From: Wenyingzhuangia fucanilytica
Lineage (GTDB): Bacteria; Bacteroidota; Bacteroidia; Flavobacteriales; Flavobacteriaceae
Assembly (NCBI RefSeq): GCF_001697185.1
Contig: NZ_CP014224.1
Coordinates: 3,022,501-3,086,500, forward strand
Direction: 5' to 3'
DNA: 64,000 nucleotides
The position numbers and the translations under genes were made by a program. The notes under the pieces were generated by a model that ran no database searches, was not told the DNA's origin, and was given only the letters and a program-made list of their open reading frames with translations. Positions 28,196 through 37,751 of this stretch are shown piece after piece (the first letter of the stretch is position 1; each line of letters begins with the position of its first letter).

Positions 28196-28560
28196 CTTAC
28201 AACCTATTGTTAATAGTAATCATGGTAGTAGCAATACTACTTATTTTAATTGTACTAGTTCAAAACCCTAAAGGAGGAGGATTATCGTCTTCATTAACTG
28301 GAGGTTCTGGTGGTACTATTGGAGGTGTTCAAAGCACAAACAACTTTTTAGACAAAGCAACTTGGACTTTGGCTATTGCTTTATTAGCATTAATTTTATT
28401 ATCTAGTTTAGCAATTCCTAGAGATGAAGCTAGCAAGTCTGAGTTACAAAACACTATTCAACAAAGAGATGAAGTAGCTCCTATTGATGATAACGCTGCT
28501 GACATTGACGATATTATGAATGAAAGTGCTCCAGCGGCTGAGGAATCAACTGAAGAATAA
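28192..28560 (+). CDS. secG: Preprotein translocase subunit SecG
   Basis: 122 aa inner-membrane protein of the SecYEG channel. Seen: first transmembrane helix (about residues 4-22), the cytoplasmic loop LVQNPKGGGLSSSL with the Gly-rich GGSGGTIGG, second helix (about 56-77), and an acidic C-terminal tail longer than in E. coli. It overlaps the preceding gene by four bases. A strong terminator 20 bases after the stop ends the miaB-to-secG run before groES. Confidence 0.95.
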   Translation: MTYNLLLIVIMVVAILLILIVLVQNPKGGGLSSSLTGGSGGTIGGVQSTNNFLDKATWTLAIALLALILLSSLAIPRDEASKSELQNTIQQRDEVAPIDDNAADIDDIMNESAPAAEESTEE

Positions 28561-28579
28561 GCACTATTATTACCATACA

Positions 28580-28618
28580 AAAATGTCATCATGTCACTAC
28601 ATGATGACATTTTTTTTT
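28580..28618 (+). terminator. Terminator after secG
   Basis: The perfect 11-bp stem TGTCATCATGT/ACATGATGACA with loop CACT is followed by nine T. Confidence 0.95.
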
Positions 28619-28625
28619 ATACTTA

Positions 28626-28644
28626 TGCCAATCGGCAATTGGCA
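28626..28644. promoter_or_regulatory. Inverted repeat upstream of groES-groEL, candidate heat-shock operator
   Basis: TGCCAAT-CGGCA-ATTGGCA is a perfect inverted repeat with 7-base arms in the short gap between the secG terminator and groES, about 50 bases before the groES start. It is not a CIRCE element. A regulator-binding or sigma-related role is inferred from location only. Confidence 0.45.
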
Positions 28645-28694
28645 CACTTTTCGAATAATAAAGAATCAATAATAACTTTTAAATATTAAATAAT

Positions 28695-28970
28695 ATGAGC
28701 ATTAACATTAAACCATTAGCTGATAGAGTTTTGGTAGAGCCAGCTCCAGCGGAAACAAAAACTGCTTCTGGATTAATTATTCCAGACTCTGCAAAAGAAA
28801 AACCTTTAACAGGTACTGTTGTAGCAGCGGGTAAAGGGACAAAAGATGAGCCTATTACTGTAAAAGTAGGGGATACTGTTTTATACGGTAAATATGCTGG
28901 AACTGAGTTAGCTTACGAAGGAAAAGATTATTTAATCATGAGAGAGAGCGACATTTTCGCAATCATCTAA
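28695..28970 (+). CDS. groES: Co-chaperonin GroES
   Basis: 91 aa, the heptameric lid of the GroEL folding chamber. Seen: [15 protein letters not shown] at the N-terminus, the mobile-loop region TASGLIIPD (about residues 24-32), GTVVAAGKG and the C-terminal [12 protein letters not shown]. Normal length. groEL starts 18 bases after its stop, so the two form one operon, preceded by a terminator and the 28626-28644 inverted repeat. Confidence 0.98.
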   Translation: MSINIKPLADRVLVEPAPAETKTASGLIIPDSAKEKPLTGTVVAAGKGTKDEPITVKVGDTVLYGKYAGTELAYEGKDYLIMRESDIFAII

Positions 28971-28973
28971 TAA

Positions 28974-30617
<1,644 letters not shown>

Positions 30618-30635
30618 TCATTACTTTATAAAAAA

Positions 30636-30669
30636 AGAAAATCCCAACTCAATGAGTTGGGATTTTTTT
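30636..30669. terminator. Bidirectional terminator between groEL and the DUF4270 gene
   Basis: The stem AAAATCCCAACTC pairs with GAGTTGGGATTTT around loop AAT. The CCCAACTC/GAGTTGGG core recurs in two other terminators of this window (50831 and 55144). Confidence 0.95.
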
Positions 30670-30688
30670 ATACAATACCTTTTTAGGT

Positions 30689-32098
30689 TTATTCAATTTT
30701 AGAATATATTACTTCTAAATTAGGTGTTTTATCTATATTATCTGTATTGTCGGTATCATTACTTAACAACAAAGCTCCTTTTGGTATAGATGAAGATAAA
30801 TTTATACTAGTATTTTCTGTAGTTTCTCTAGCCTTTATTCTTAACTCAGCCACTTCTCCTTCTGCCAAAGCCGCCTTTATAAAGTCTGTGATATAAAACA
30901 AAATATAAGGATGCTCTTCGTTTTCTATATCCTCATAACCAACAACTCCGTTAACATCTCCTACTCCAAGCGTTATATAATCATTTACAACAGCTAAAGT
31001 TCCATCACTCTTAATACCATATAAGTAAAAACTCTGTAAAGTTTGGTCGTTTATTTCATCAACATAAATTTTTAATTTTGCTTGATTGATAAGCCAATTT
31101 TCAGATTGAGAAGCGACACTGTTTGCTGTAATGAAACTAGAAATATCAACAGACGTTTCATATCCTCCAGCACCTTGTACATATACTTTATCTGCTTCGT
31201 TACTATTTGCATGATCATGTTCGTACAAATCATAAACAACACCTTGAAACTTAAAAGTTAATTCCTCATTTGTTTCGGTATTTAAAGCATCTGTATTTTT
31301 ATACATAATTCTTAACCTAGCCAAAGACAAGTTAAAAGGAACTGCATACCCTAAACCATCTTTTGTAGCAGTTACTTTTAAACCTTTAAAAAACAATCTA
31401 AAGTCTTCGCTATTGCTAATATCCAAAGCATCTAACTCGTTTAATTTAGATTCAAAATAAGTGTTATCTAAAGTAATTTTTAGAGTATCTGCTTCTGTAT
31501 AAGAAACACCTAAAAAAATATTTTCTCTAGAACCTAAAACAGTTTCTGTTCCCAAATCTTCTTTACTAGCAGCATCATTAGTTCCATTAGAATAATAAAC
31601 CCTAGAAGCCCCATTGGCGTTTAGCTGCTCTAAATAAGTTGTAAATGTAGAAACGGTAACATCAATGCTTGAATTGACATCTCCTACAAAATTAGCTACA
31701 TCAAATTCTATTGTTGAATCTTCTTTATTAACCAATGTTAGAGGTAGTTCTAAAGTAACCTCAACATCAGAAGTAGTAACTTCTCCTGGAGTTTCTGCAG
31801 TAGTTCTTTTTAACGGATAAAGACTAGGTGCTAATTGCCCTACAATTGAAGCCTTTAAGTTCCCTAATTTAGCATCTGTATACTCTCCTAACAAATAAGT
31901 ACTAAGTAAGTTGGTTCTTACAGTATCAATATTAACCGTAGATAAAACAGGCTCTAGGTTGATGGTATCTTTAACAAAATTATTGTTATTGATTAACCCA
32001 CCGGTTGTTGTTACTACATCATTTGTACAACTCATAAAAAAAACCATAGTACCAAAAGCTGCTATGGTTTTTAAAGATTTTCTTTTTAAAAGATTCAT
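30689..32098 (-). CDS. DUF4270 family lipoprotein
   Basis: 469 aa exported lipoprotein with lipobox FFMSC (Cys24). The beta-rich body matches the DUF4270 family of Bacteroidota by pattern: NLLSTYLLGEYTDAKLG near the N-terminus, DSTIEFDVANFVGD and the C-terminal LSSSIPKGALLLSND and TPNLEVIYSK segments. Function unknown. It follows the glycogen-synthase-like gene after 9 bases, so the two are one transcription unit. The pair lies divergent to panC, an arrangement I recall as common in Flavobacteriia. Probably in the periplasm or at the outer membrane. Confidence 0.85.
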   Translation of the reverse strand: MNLLKRKSLKTIAAFGTMVFFMSCTNDVVTTTGGLINNNNFVKDTINLEPVLSTVNIDTVRTNLLSTYLLGEYTDAKLGNLKASIVGQLAPSLYPLKRTTAETPGEVTTSDVEVTLELPLTLVNKEDSTIEFDVANFVGDVNSSIDVTVSTFTTYLEQLNANGASRVYYSNGTNDAASKEDLGTETVLGSRENIFLGVSYTEADTLKITLDNTYFESKLNELDALDISNSEDFRLFFKGLKVTATKDGLGYAVPFNLSLARLRIMYKNTDALNTETNEELTFKFQGVVYDLYEHDHANSNEADKVYVQGAGGYETSVDISSFITANSVASQSENWLINQAKLKIYVDEINDQTLQSFYLYGIKSDGTLAVVNDYITLGVGDVNGVVGYEDIENEEHPYILFYITDFIKAALAEGEVAELRIKARETTENTSINLSSSIPKGALLLSNDTDNTDNIDKTPNLEVIYSKIE

Positions 32099-32107
32099 AT
32101 ATTTCTT

Positions 32108-32917
32108 TTAGTTTAAAACTTTTTCTGTGTAAAATTCTAAATATGCTTCTGCAAATGTATCTTCTGTTTGATAATCAAGATATGGTTTTTCTAAATCATC
32201 TAAATAATCTTCTAAATCATCATTTACAAATCTACTTGCTTTGATGACTGCATCAGAATTATCTATTGCACTTTTGATGATATTTGCAAATGTTGGATTT
32301 TCTAACACTTTTGATTTTTCATCAGAAATTTCATCAAAACGCACTTTGTTTGCTAAACTATTATCTAAAGTTCCTTCAAACTCATTATCATAAACTGAAG
32401 TTACAATTTTTGTATTGGCAAACAAGGCATCGTCTTTATAATATTCTTTTAGATACAATGGCAATAAACATGCCATCCATCCATGTACATGAATAATATC
32501 AGGAGCCCAGTTTAATTTTTTAACTGTTTCTACAACACCTTTTGCAAAAAAGATAGCTCTTTCGTCGTTATCTGCAAATAGTTCATCTTTATCATCAGTA
32601 AAAGTTGCCTTTCTTTTAAAGTACTCTTCGTTGTCAATAAAATAAACTTGCATTCTTTCTTTAGGGATAGAAGCTACCTTAATAATTAAAGGCATATCCA
32701 TATCATTAACAACTAAGTTCATTCCTGAAAGTCTTATTACTTCGTGTAATTGATGTCTTCTTTCATTAATCAAACCGAATCTCGGCATAAAAATTCTTGT
32801 TTGTACTCCCTTGTGATGGGCTTTTTTTGCCGCCTCGAAAGACATTTCTGACATTTCTGTTAAAGGTGTATATGGGGTTACCTCACTAGAAACGTATAAA
32901 ACTCTCTTGTTCTTCAT
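32108..32917 (-). CDS. Glycogen/starch synthase N-terminal (GT5-like) domain protein
   Basis: 269 aa protein that corresponds only to the N-terminal acceptor-binding half of GT5 glycogen synthases. Seen: VLYVSSEVTPYTPLTEMSE, GVQTRIFMPRFGLINERRH, the WAPDIIHVHGWMACLLPLYL motif (about residues 139-158) and IVTSVYDNEFEG. The C-terminal GT-B half with the nucleotide-sugar site and the KTGGL-type donor motif are absent. The usual N-terminal KTGGL motif reads YTPLTEMSE. It is therefore unlikely to be a complete glycosyltransferase. No signal peptide. Likely co-transcribed with the DUF4270 lipoprotein. Its role is open. Confidence 0.82.
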   Translation of the reverse strand: MKNKRVLYVSSEVTPYTPLTEMSEMSFEAAKKAHHKGVQTRIFMPRFGLINERRHQLHEVIRLSGMNLVVNDMDMPLIIKVASIPKERMQVYFIDNEEYFKRKATFTDDKDELFADNDERAIFFAKGVVETVKKLNWAPDIIHVHGWMACLLPLYLKEYYKDDALFANTKIVTSVYDNEFEGTLDNSLANKVRFDEISDEKSKVLENPTFANIIKSAIDNSDAVIKASRFVNDDLEDYLDDLEKPYLDYQTEDTFAEAYLEFYTEKVLN

Positions 32918-32946
32918 AAATCATTCAATTATTGAATATAATTTTG

Positions 32947-32954
32947 CAAAAATA
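32947..32954 (-). promoter_or_regulatory. Candidate -7 element of the glycogen-synthase-like gene
   Basis: TATTTTTG on the minus strand fits TAnnTTTG and lies 30 bases upstream of the start. Confidence 0.5.
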
Positions 32955-32986
32955 CGAAAAATTACCCAATATACAGGTATTTATAG

Positions 32987-32994
32987 TAAGTTTG
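32987..32994 (+). promoter_or_regulatory. Candidate -7 element of panC
   Basis: TAAGTTTG fits TAnnTTTG and lies 27 bases before the panC ATG. No TTG is found at the standard upstream distance. Confidence 0.5.
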
Positions 32995-33020
32995 CAGTTG
33001 CTTAAAAGTAAACATCACGA

Positions 33021-33863
33021 ATGAAAGTATTCTCTATCAAAGAATTAGCTAATTCTTACATTTCAGACCTAAAATCTAAAGGGCTTACTGTTGGTTTGGT
33101 TCCTACTATGGGAGCATTACACGAAGGTCATTTGTCATTAATTGAGAATGCCAAGAAAAACAATGATGTTGTTGTGGTTAGTATTTTTGTAAATCCAACC
33201 CAATTTAACAACCCTGAAGACTTAGAAAAGTACCCTAGAACACTTGACGAAGATTTAGAAAAGCTAAAAAACGTAAATTGTGACATTGTATTTACTCCAA
33301 ATGCAGATGAAATGTACGATAAAAATGAGGTTGCAGAACTTTTTGATTTTGATGGTTTAGACAAAGAAATGGAAGGAAAGTTTAGGGACAATCATTTTAA
33401 TGGTGTAGGAACAGTTGTTAAAAAATTGTTTAACATCCTTAAACCAAACAATGCATATTTTGGGGAGAAAGACTATCAACAACTGCAAATTATTAACAAA
33501 CTAGTTAGCATTACAAAACAACCTGTAAATATTATTGGTTGCGCTATTGATAGAGAAGATGATGGATTAGCACGTAGCTCAAGAAACATGCGACTAACCA
33601 CCGAGCACAGAAACAGCGCTGCTTTTATATATAAAACCATTACCGAAGCTAAAGAAATGATCAATTCATCTTCTCCAAAAGAGATTGAAGAATGGGTGAA
33701 TAATCAATTTAAAAGCCATCATAATTTGGTACTTGAATACTTTACTATTGCTGATGAAAGTAATTTAAAAAGCGTAACTGCTTTAGATCAAAATAAAAAG
33801 TACAGAGCTTTTATTGCGGTTTTTGCAGGAGAGATAAGATTGATAGATAACATTGCCTTATAA
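33021..33863 (+). CDS. panC: Pantoate-beta-alanine ligase
   Basis: Joins pantoate and beta-alanine with ATP to make pantothenate, the precursor of coenzyme A. 280 aa, normal length. Seen: VPTMGALHEGHLSLI with the nucleotide-binding HxGH, VVVSIFVNPTQFN, KLFNILKPNNAYFGEKDYQQL and LARSSRNMRL (KMSKS-equivalent region). panD, whose product supplies beta-alanine, follows after 54 bases, so the two steps are genetically linked. Confidence 0.97.
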   Translation: MKVFSIKELANSYISDLKSKGLTVGLVPTMGALHEGHLSLIENAKKNNDVVVVSIFVNPTQFNNPEDLEKYPRTLDEDLEKLKNVNCDIVFTPNADEMYDKNEVAELFDFDGLDKEMEGKFRDNHFNGVGTVVKKLFNILKPNNAYFGEKDYQQLQIINKLVSITKQPVNIIGCAIDREDDGLARSSRNMRLTTEHRNSAAFIYKTITEAKEMINSSSPKEIEEWVNNQFKSHHNLVLEYFTIADESNLKSVTALDQNKKYRAFIAVFAGEIRLIDNIAL

Positions 33864-33905
33864 ATTATTATAAAAAGTTATAAGGTAAATTAAGATATAA
33901 ATAAT

Positions 33906-33913
33906 TAATTTTG
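33906..33913 (+). promoter_or_regulatory. Candidate -7 element directly before panD
   Basis: TAATTTTG ends four bases before the panD ATG. If it is used, transcription would start at or beside the start codon and give an essentially leaderless panD message. Confidence 0.45.
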
Positions 33914-33917
33914 CACC

Positions 33918-34268
33918 ATGCAAATTGAAGTAGTAAAATCTAAAATACACAGAGTCAAGGTTACCGGAGCTGATTTAAACTATATTGGTAGTATTACTAT
34001 TGATAAAGCTTTAATGGAAGCCGCTAACATGATTGAAGGAGAAAAAGTATCCATAGTAAACGTAAACAATGGTGAGCGTTTAGATACTTACATTATTCCT
34101 GGAGAAAAAAATAGTGGTGAAATTACTTTAAACGGACCTGCCGCTAGACGTGTTGCTCCGGGTGATATAATCATTATTATTTCTTACGGATTGATGGATT
34201 TTGAAGAGGCTAAAAACTTTAGTCCTTCTATTGTATTTCCTAACGAAGAAACTAATACCCTTACTTAA
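33918..34268 (+). CDS. panD: Aspartate 1-decarboxylase
   Basis: Pyruvoyl enzyme that decarboxylates L-aspartate to beta-alanine for pantothenate synthesis. 116 aa. Seen: the self-cleavage site in YIGSITID, where cleavage before the serine creates the pyruvoyl group; [16 protein letters not shown]; and [12 protein letters not shown]. It follows panC and lies just before a membrane protein gene and radA. It may also have its own promoter close to the start codon. Confidence 0.97.
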   Translation: MQIEVVKSKIHRVKVTGADLNYIGSITIDKALMEAANMIEGEKVSIVNVNNGERLDTYIIPGEKNSGEITLNGPAARRVAPGDIIIIISYGLMDFEEAKNFSPSIVFPNEETNTLT

Positions 34269-34270
34269 TA

Positions 34271-35242
34271 TTGAAACCTAGTGCTAAAAAAACATTAAAA
34301 ACAGTATTTCCTCTTTTATTAGGTGCTTTTTTAATTTGGTTATCACTTTCTAAATTTACTCAAGAAGAACTAACAGAAATTAAACATTCCTTTTACAACG
34401 CTAATTATTGGTGGATTGGTTTGTCTTTATTTTTAGGTTTTCTTAGTCATGTCTGTAGGGCTTATCGTTGGAAATTTATGTTAAAACCCTTAGGTTACAA
34501 TCCAAAATTTCACAACAACGCTATGGCTGTTTTTGTAGCTTACTTGGTTAATTTAGGAATTCCAAGAGCAGGAGAATTTACAAGAGCAGCAACTATTAAT
34601 CAGTACGAAAATGTTCCTTTTGAAAAAGCTTTTGGAACTATTGTTGCCGAAAGACTAGCAGATATGGTAGTCTATTTACTTTTAATAGTCTTAGCTTTTT
34701 TTGCACAATACGAATTAATTAAAGAGTTGATTATTGATAGAATCCCTCCTAACCCTATACTACTAGGTGTTGTTGGATTGATTCTTTTAGGTGTTGCTTA
34801 TGTGCTTTTTAATGCCATCAAAAAATCAACAAAACCTCTTTTTGTAAAAATAAGAACTTTTGTGATTGGCTTGGTAGAAGGAATTCAAACCCTGTTTACC
34901 ATGGAAAAAAAGTGGACTTATATATTTTACACTTTTTTAATTTGGGCGCTATATGTTTTGATGTTATATGTAGTAATTTATGCTTTTCCAGAAACTAGCC
35001 ACTTAGGATTGGACGCCATATTAATCTGTTTTATTATGGGTACTTTTAGTTTTGCAACTACTAATGGGGGAATTGGAGCTTATCCATATGTTATGCAACA
35101 AGCACTTTTATTATACGCCATTCCAGAAACTATTGGAGCTAGTTTTGGTTGGATTGCATGGACCTCTCAAACCGTATTGGTAATTGTTTTAGGTGGATTA
35201 TCATTTTTATTCTTGCCTATTTTAAATAAAAATAAGTATTGA
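34271..35242 (+). CDS. Lysylphosphatidylglycerol synthase TM region/UPF0104 family membrane protein
   Basis: 323 aa polytopic inner-membrane protein with about seven to eight hydrophobic helices. Matches the UPF0104/LPG_synthase_TM family by pattern: SHVCRAYRWKFML, RAGEFTRAATI, VAERLADMVVYLLL and ATTNGGIGAYPYVMQ. The catalytic C-terminal domain of MprF is absent, so it does not make lysyl-PG; a lipid flipping or transport role is possible but unproven. The start is a TTG three bases after the panD stop. No ATG precedes the first helix, so TTG is the best choice, which suggests coupling to panD translation. Confidence 0.82.
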   Translation: MKPSAKKTLKTVFPLLLGAFLIWLSLSKFTQEELTEIKHSFYNANYWWIGLSLFLGFLSHVCRAYRWKFMLKPLGYNPKFHNNAMAVFVAYLVNLGIPRAGEFTRAATINQYENVPFEKAFGTIVAERLADMVVYLLLIVLAFFAQYELIKELIIDRIPPNPILLGVVGLILLGVAYVLFNAIKKSTKPLFVKIRTFVIGLVEGIQTLFTMEKKWTYIFYTFLIWALYVLMLYVVIYAFPETSHLGLDAILICFIMGTFSFATTNGGIGAYPYVMQQALLLYAIPETIGASFGWIAWTSQTVLVIVLGGLSFLFLPILNKNKY

Positions 35243-35321
35243 GTAACGAGAAAAACTTAATATTTCATTTTTATTACATTTACAACTTTCAACTTTTACC
35301 TACTTTACAAACTGCTTAATA

Positions 35322-36677
35322 ATGGCTAAAACAAAAACAGCATACTTTTGTCAAAATTGTGGTACACAACATGCTAAATGGATGGGACAATGTGGTACTT
35401 GCAAAGAATGGAATACCATTGTTGAAGAAGTAATAACTAAGGAAGAAAAATCCGATTGGAAAATAGACACCGAACCTAGAAAAGCCAATGTTGCACTAAA
35501 GGTTAAAGATATCGAAATTCAAAACGAAGTTCGATACAATGCCGTTAGTACAGAATTAAACAATGTTTTGGGTGGCGGAATTGTACCAGGATCTATTATT
35601 TTATTAGGTGGTGAGCCAGGAATAGGAAAATCTACCTTAATGCTCCAAGTGGCTTTAAGCATGAAACACAAAGTTTTATATGTTTCGGGAGAAGAAAGTC
35701 AAACCCAAATAAAATTAAGAGCAGAACGCGTTCAAAATTTAAATCAAGATTGTTTGATTTTGACCGAAACCAACACCCAAAAAATATTTAAAGCCATACA
35801 AATAGAACAACCAGAAATTTTAGTGATTGATTCTATACAAACTCTACATACAGATTATGTAGAAAGTTCTGCTGGATCTATCTCTCAAATAAAAGAAACC
35901 ACAACTGAGTTGATTAAGTTTGCCAAAGAAACAGGAACTCCTGTTTTGGTTATTGGTCATATTAACAAAGAAGGAAGTATTGCTGGACCTAAAATTTTAG
36001 AACACATGGTTGATGTTGTTTTACAATTTGAAGGAGATAGAAACCATACTTACCGAATTTTAAGAGCTTTAAAAAATCGTTTTGGATCTACTCAAGAATT
36101 AGGAATTTTTGAAATGCGTAGTGGTGGTTTACGTGAAGTAAAAAACCCTTCAGAAATATTAATTTCTAAAAAAGATGGAGATTTAAGTGGAACTGCTATT
36201 TCTGCTACCCTAGAAGGTATGCGCCCTTTAATGATTGAAGTACAAGCTTTGGTAAGCACAGCAGTTTATGGTACACCGCAACGCTCTGCCACAGGGTACA
36301 ATCTAAAACGTTTAAACATGATATTAGCCGTTTTAGAAAAAAGAGCTGGTTTTAGATTAGGGGCAAAAGACGTATTCTTAAACATTACAGGAGGTATTTC
36401 TGTTGATGATCCTGCGATTGATTTAGCTGTAATAGTTGCAGTACTATCTAGTAACGAAGACGAACCAATTCCACAAAATTATGCTTTTGCCGCAGAAGTT
36501 GGTTTAACTGGAGAAATTAGACCAATCAACAGAGTAGAACAAAGAATTACCGAAGCAGAAAAATTAGGTTTTGAAAAAATATTTATATCAAAATTCTGCA
36601 AAGTTTCCCAAAAGGAGAGCAATATCGAAATCATTAAAATAAGCAAAATAGAGGATTTGGTGGATATGCTTTTTTAA
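35322..36677 (+). CDS. radA: DNA repair protein RadA
   Basis: RecA-related helicase that helps branch migration in recombination repair. 451 aa. Seen: N-terminal zinc finger (CQNCG and CGTC, residues about 9-29), Walker A GGEPGIGKST, the KNRFG motif within ALKNRFGSTQELGIFEM (about 245-260), and a C-terminal Lon-protease-like domain (PAIDLAVIVAVLSS, AAEVGLTGEIRP). Its last 30 codons overlap the 3' end of the convergent AraC-family gene on the other strand. Confidence 0.97.
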   Translation: MAKTKTAYFCQNCGTQHAKWMGQCGTCKEWNTIVEEVITKEEKSDWKIDTEPRKANVALKVKDIEIQNEVRYNAVSTELNNVLGGGIVPGSIILLGGEPGIGKSTLMLQVALSMKHKVLYVSGEESQTQIKLRAERVQNLNQDCLILTETNTQKIFKAIQIEQPEILVIDSIQTLHTDYVESSAGSISQIKETTTELIKFAKETGTPVLVIGHINKEGSIAGPKILEHMVDVVLQFEGDRNHTYRILRALKNRFGSTQELGIFEMRSGGLREVKNPSEILISKKDGDLSGTAISATLEGMRPLMIEVQALVSTAVYGTPQRSATGYNLKRLNMILAVLEKRAGFRLGAKDVFLNITGGISVDDPAIDLAVIVAVLSSNEDEPIPQNYAFAAEVGLTGEIRPINRVEQRITEAEKLGFEKIFISKFCKVSQKESNIEIIKISKIEDLVDMLF

Positions 36678-37649
36678 CTGACTTGGTAAATATCCTAACT
36701 TCTTTTTAAAAGCTACAGTAAAATGTTGAGGATTTTTATAGCCCACCTCATAAGATGCTTGAGCAATAGTATAGTTTTCCTCTAAAATTAATTTTTTAGC
36801 CTTTTCTATCCTTAAAGAGGTTATGTATTTAAAAACAGTTGTTTCATAAACATTTTTAAATGTTTTTTTAAACTTAGAAGTATTTAAACCTGCTATTAAA
36901 GACAATTCAGAAATATTTAACTCTTTCTTTAAATGTGAGTGGATATAGTGTTCTACCTTTTTTAAATTTTCTCTATCATCAGAACTTAACTCGAATACAT
37001 TTTCTTCAGTCTTATTTTTTATTAAAGACAACAAAACTAATTCGGTTAGTTTGGCCTCCATAAAAGATTGTTTTGCAATACCATCAAACGAACTTTGTAA
37101 ACATTCATCAATAATTGCTCTTAACTGAATACTCATATTTAATCCTCCATCAAAAAAAGCAAAAGGCAAACTTTCCTTTTTTGCCTTATGATAGTTTTTA
37201 AAAGAATTTATAAAACAATATCCTAACTTGTTTTGTATAAAAGTTTCTGAAAAATAAATATTTAAAACATGTTTGTTTTTTGTAGTATACCTATATAAAC
37301 GTTTTGATGTAGGAATATAAAAAAGGTTATAACTATTACTAGACAAAGAAAAACTAGAAACTTCTTCCTCGTTAAAACAACATGTAACATTTCCTTCTAA
37401 CACAAATTGCAACAACAAAACAGGTTCGCTTTGCTGCACTTCCAATGTTGAATTTTCTGTATTATTGTTATTATAATCTTGACACAATACATAAGCATTA
37501 TTTAAATGTGTTTCTGTTACAAGACCTACAACCCCTTCATCAAACTCAGAATACTCGTACTCCTCTATACCAGAATTTTTAAAATCTTTTTTAAAAACTT
37601 TAACCAATTCTCCCTTATTACATTCTGAACTTTTAAAACGAATTTCCAT
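36588..37649 (-). CDS. AraC-family transcriptional regulator of the adjacent iron-uptake locus
   Basis: 353 aa. The C-terminal AraC DNA-binding domain has two helix-turn-helices: ELNISELSLIAGLNTSKFKKTFK and the IAQASYEVGYKNPQHFTVAFKKKLGYLPSQLKK signature, read in parts (about residues 225-325). The N-terminal part is like PchR-type siderophore regulators. It is divergent from the TonB receptor gene with 102 bases between the start codons, so local control is likely; a 21-bp-spaced direct repeat lies there. The last 28 residues, beyond the normal end of the domain, are encoded antisense to the radA 3' end. The inducer is unknown; a ferric siderophore is a reasonable guess. Confidence 0.88.
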   Translation of the reverse strand: MEIRFKSSECNKGELVKVFKKDFKNSGIEEYEYSEFDEGVVGLVTETHLNNAYVLCQDYNNNNTENSTLEVQQSEPVLLLQFVLEGNVTCCFNEEEVSSFSLSSNSYNLFYIPTSKRLYRYTTKNKHVLNIYFSETFIQNKLGYCFINSFKNYHKAKKESLPFAFFDGGLNMSIQLRAIIDECLQSSFDGIAKQSFMEAKLTELVLLSLIKNKTEENVFELSSDDRENLKKVEHYIHSHLKKELNISELSLIAGLNTSKFKKTFKNVYETTVFKYITSLRIEKAKKLILEENYTIAQASYEVGYKNPQHFTVAFKKKLGYLPSQLKKHIHQILYFAYFNDFDIALLLGNFAEF

Positions 37650-37660
37650 TAATTCTTTTT

Positions 37661-37689
37661 GCGTTATAATAAATTCCTATCGCGTTATA
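37661..37689 (+). promoter_or_regulatory. Direct repeat GCGTTATA x2, candidate AraC-type operator
   Basis: GCGTTATA at 37661-37668 recurs exactly at 37682-37689, 21 bp apart (two helical turns), the usual geometry for an AraC-family dimer. The second copy ends 20 bp before the receptor -7 element, close to a class II activator position. Confidence 0.6.
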
Positions 37690-37709
37690 TAGAACCTTTC
37701 TACATAGCA

Positions 37710-37725
37710 TACTTTTGCAAAAGTA
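37710..37725. promoter_or_regulatory. Receptor promoter -7 element within a perfect 16-bp palindrome
   Basis: TACTTTTGCAAAAGTA reads the same on both strands. The left half, TACTTTTG (37710-37717), is a -7 element for the receptor gene; the right half is the same element for the opposite strand, towards the araC-type gene. Two back-to-back -7 elements could give divergent transcription, or the palindrome may be a repressor site. Confidence 0.55.
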
Positions 37726-37751
37726 ATTTATTTTTATCAAATCTAAATAAG

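Noticed and set aside
28641-28654. Sigma-54 promoter (TTGGCAC) before groES
   Set aside because: The GC of the -12 element is not at the required 10-base distance from GG.
28619-28694. CIRCE/HrcA operator before groES
   Set aside because: No TTAGCACTC-N9-GAGTGCTAA pattern is present; only the different inverted repeat at 28626-28644.
37659-37751. N-terminal extension of the TonB receptor from the TTG at 37659
   Set aside because: It would place 31 non-signal residues before the signal peptide and overlap the promoter element; the ATG at 37752 is better.
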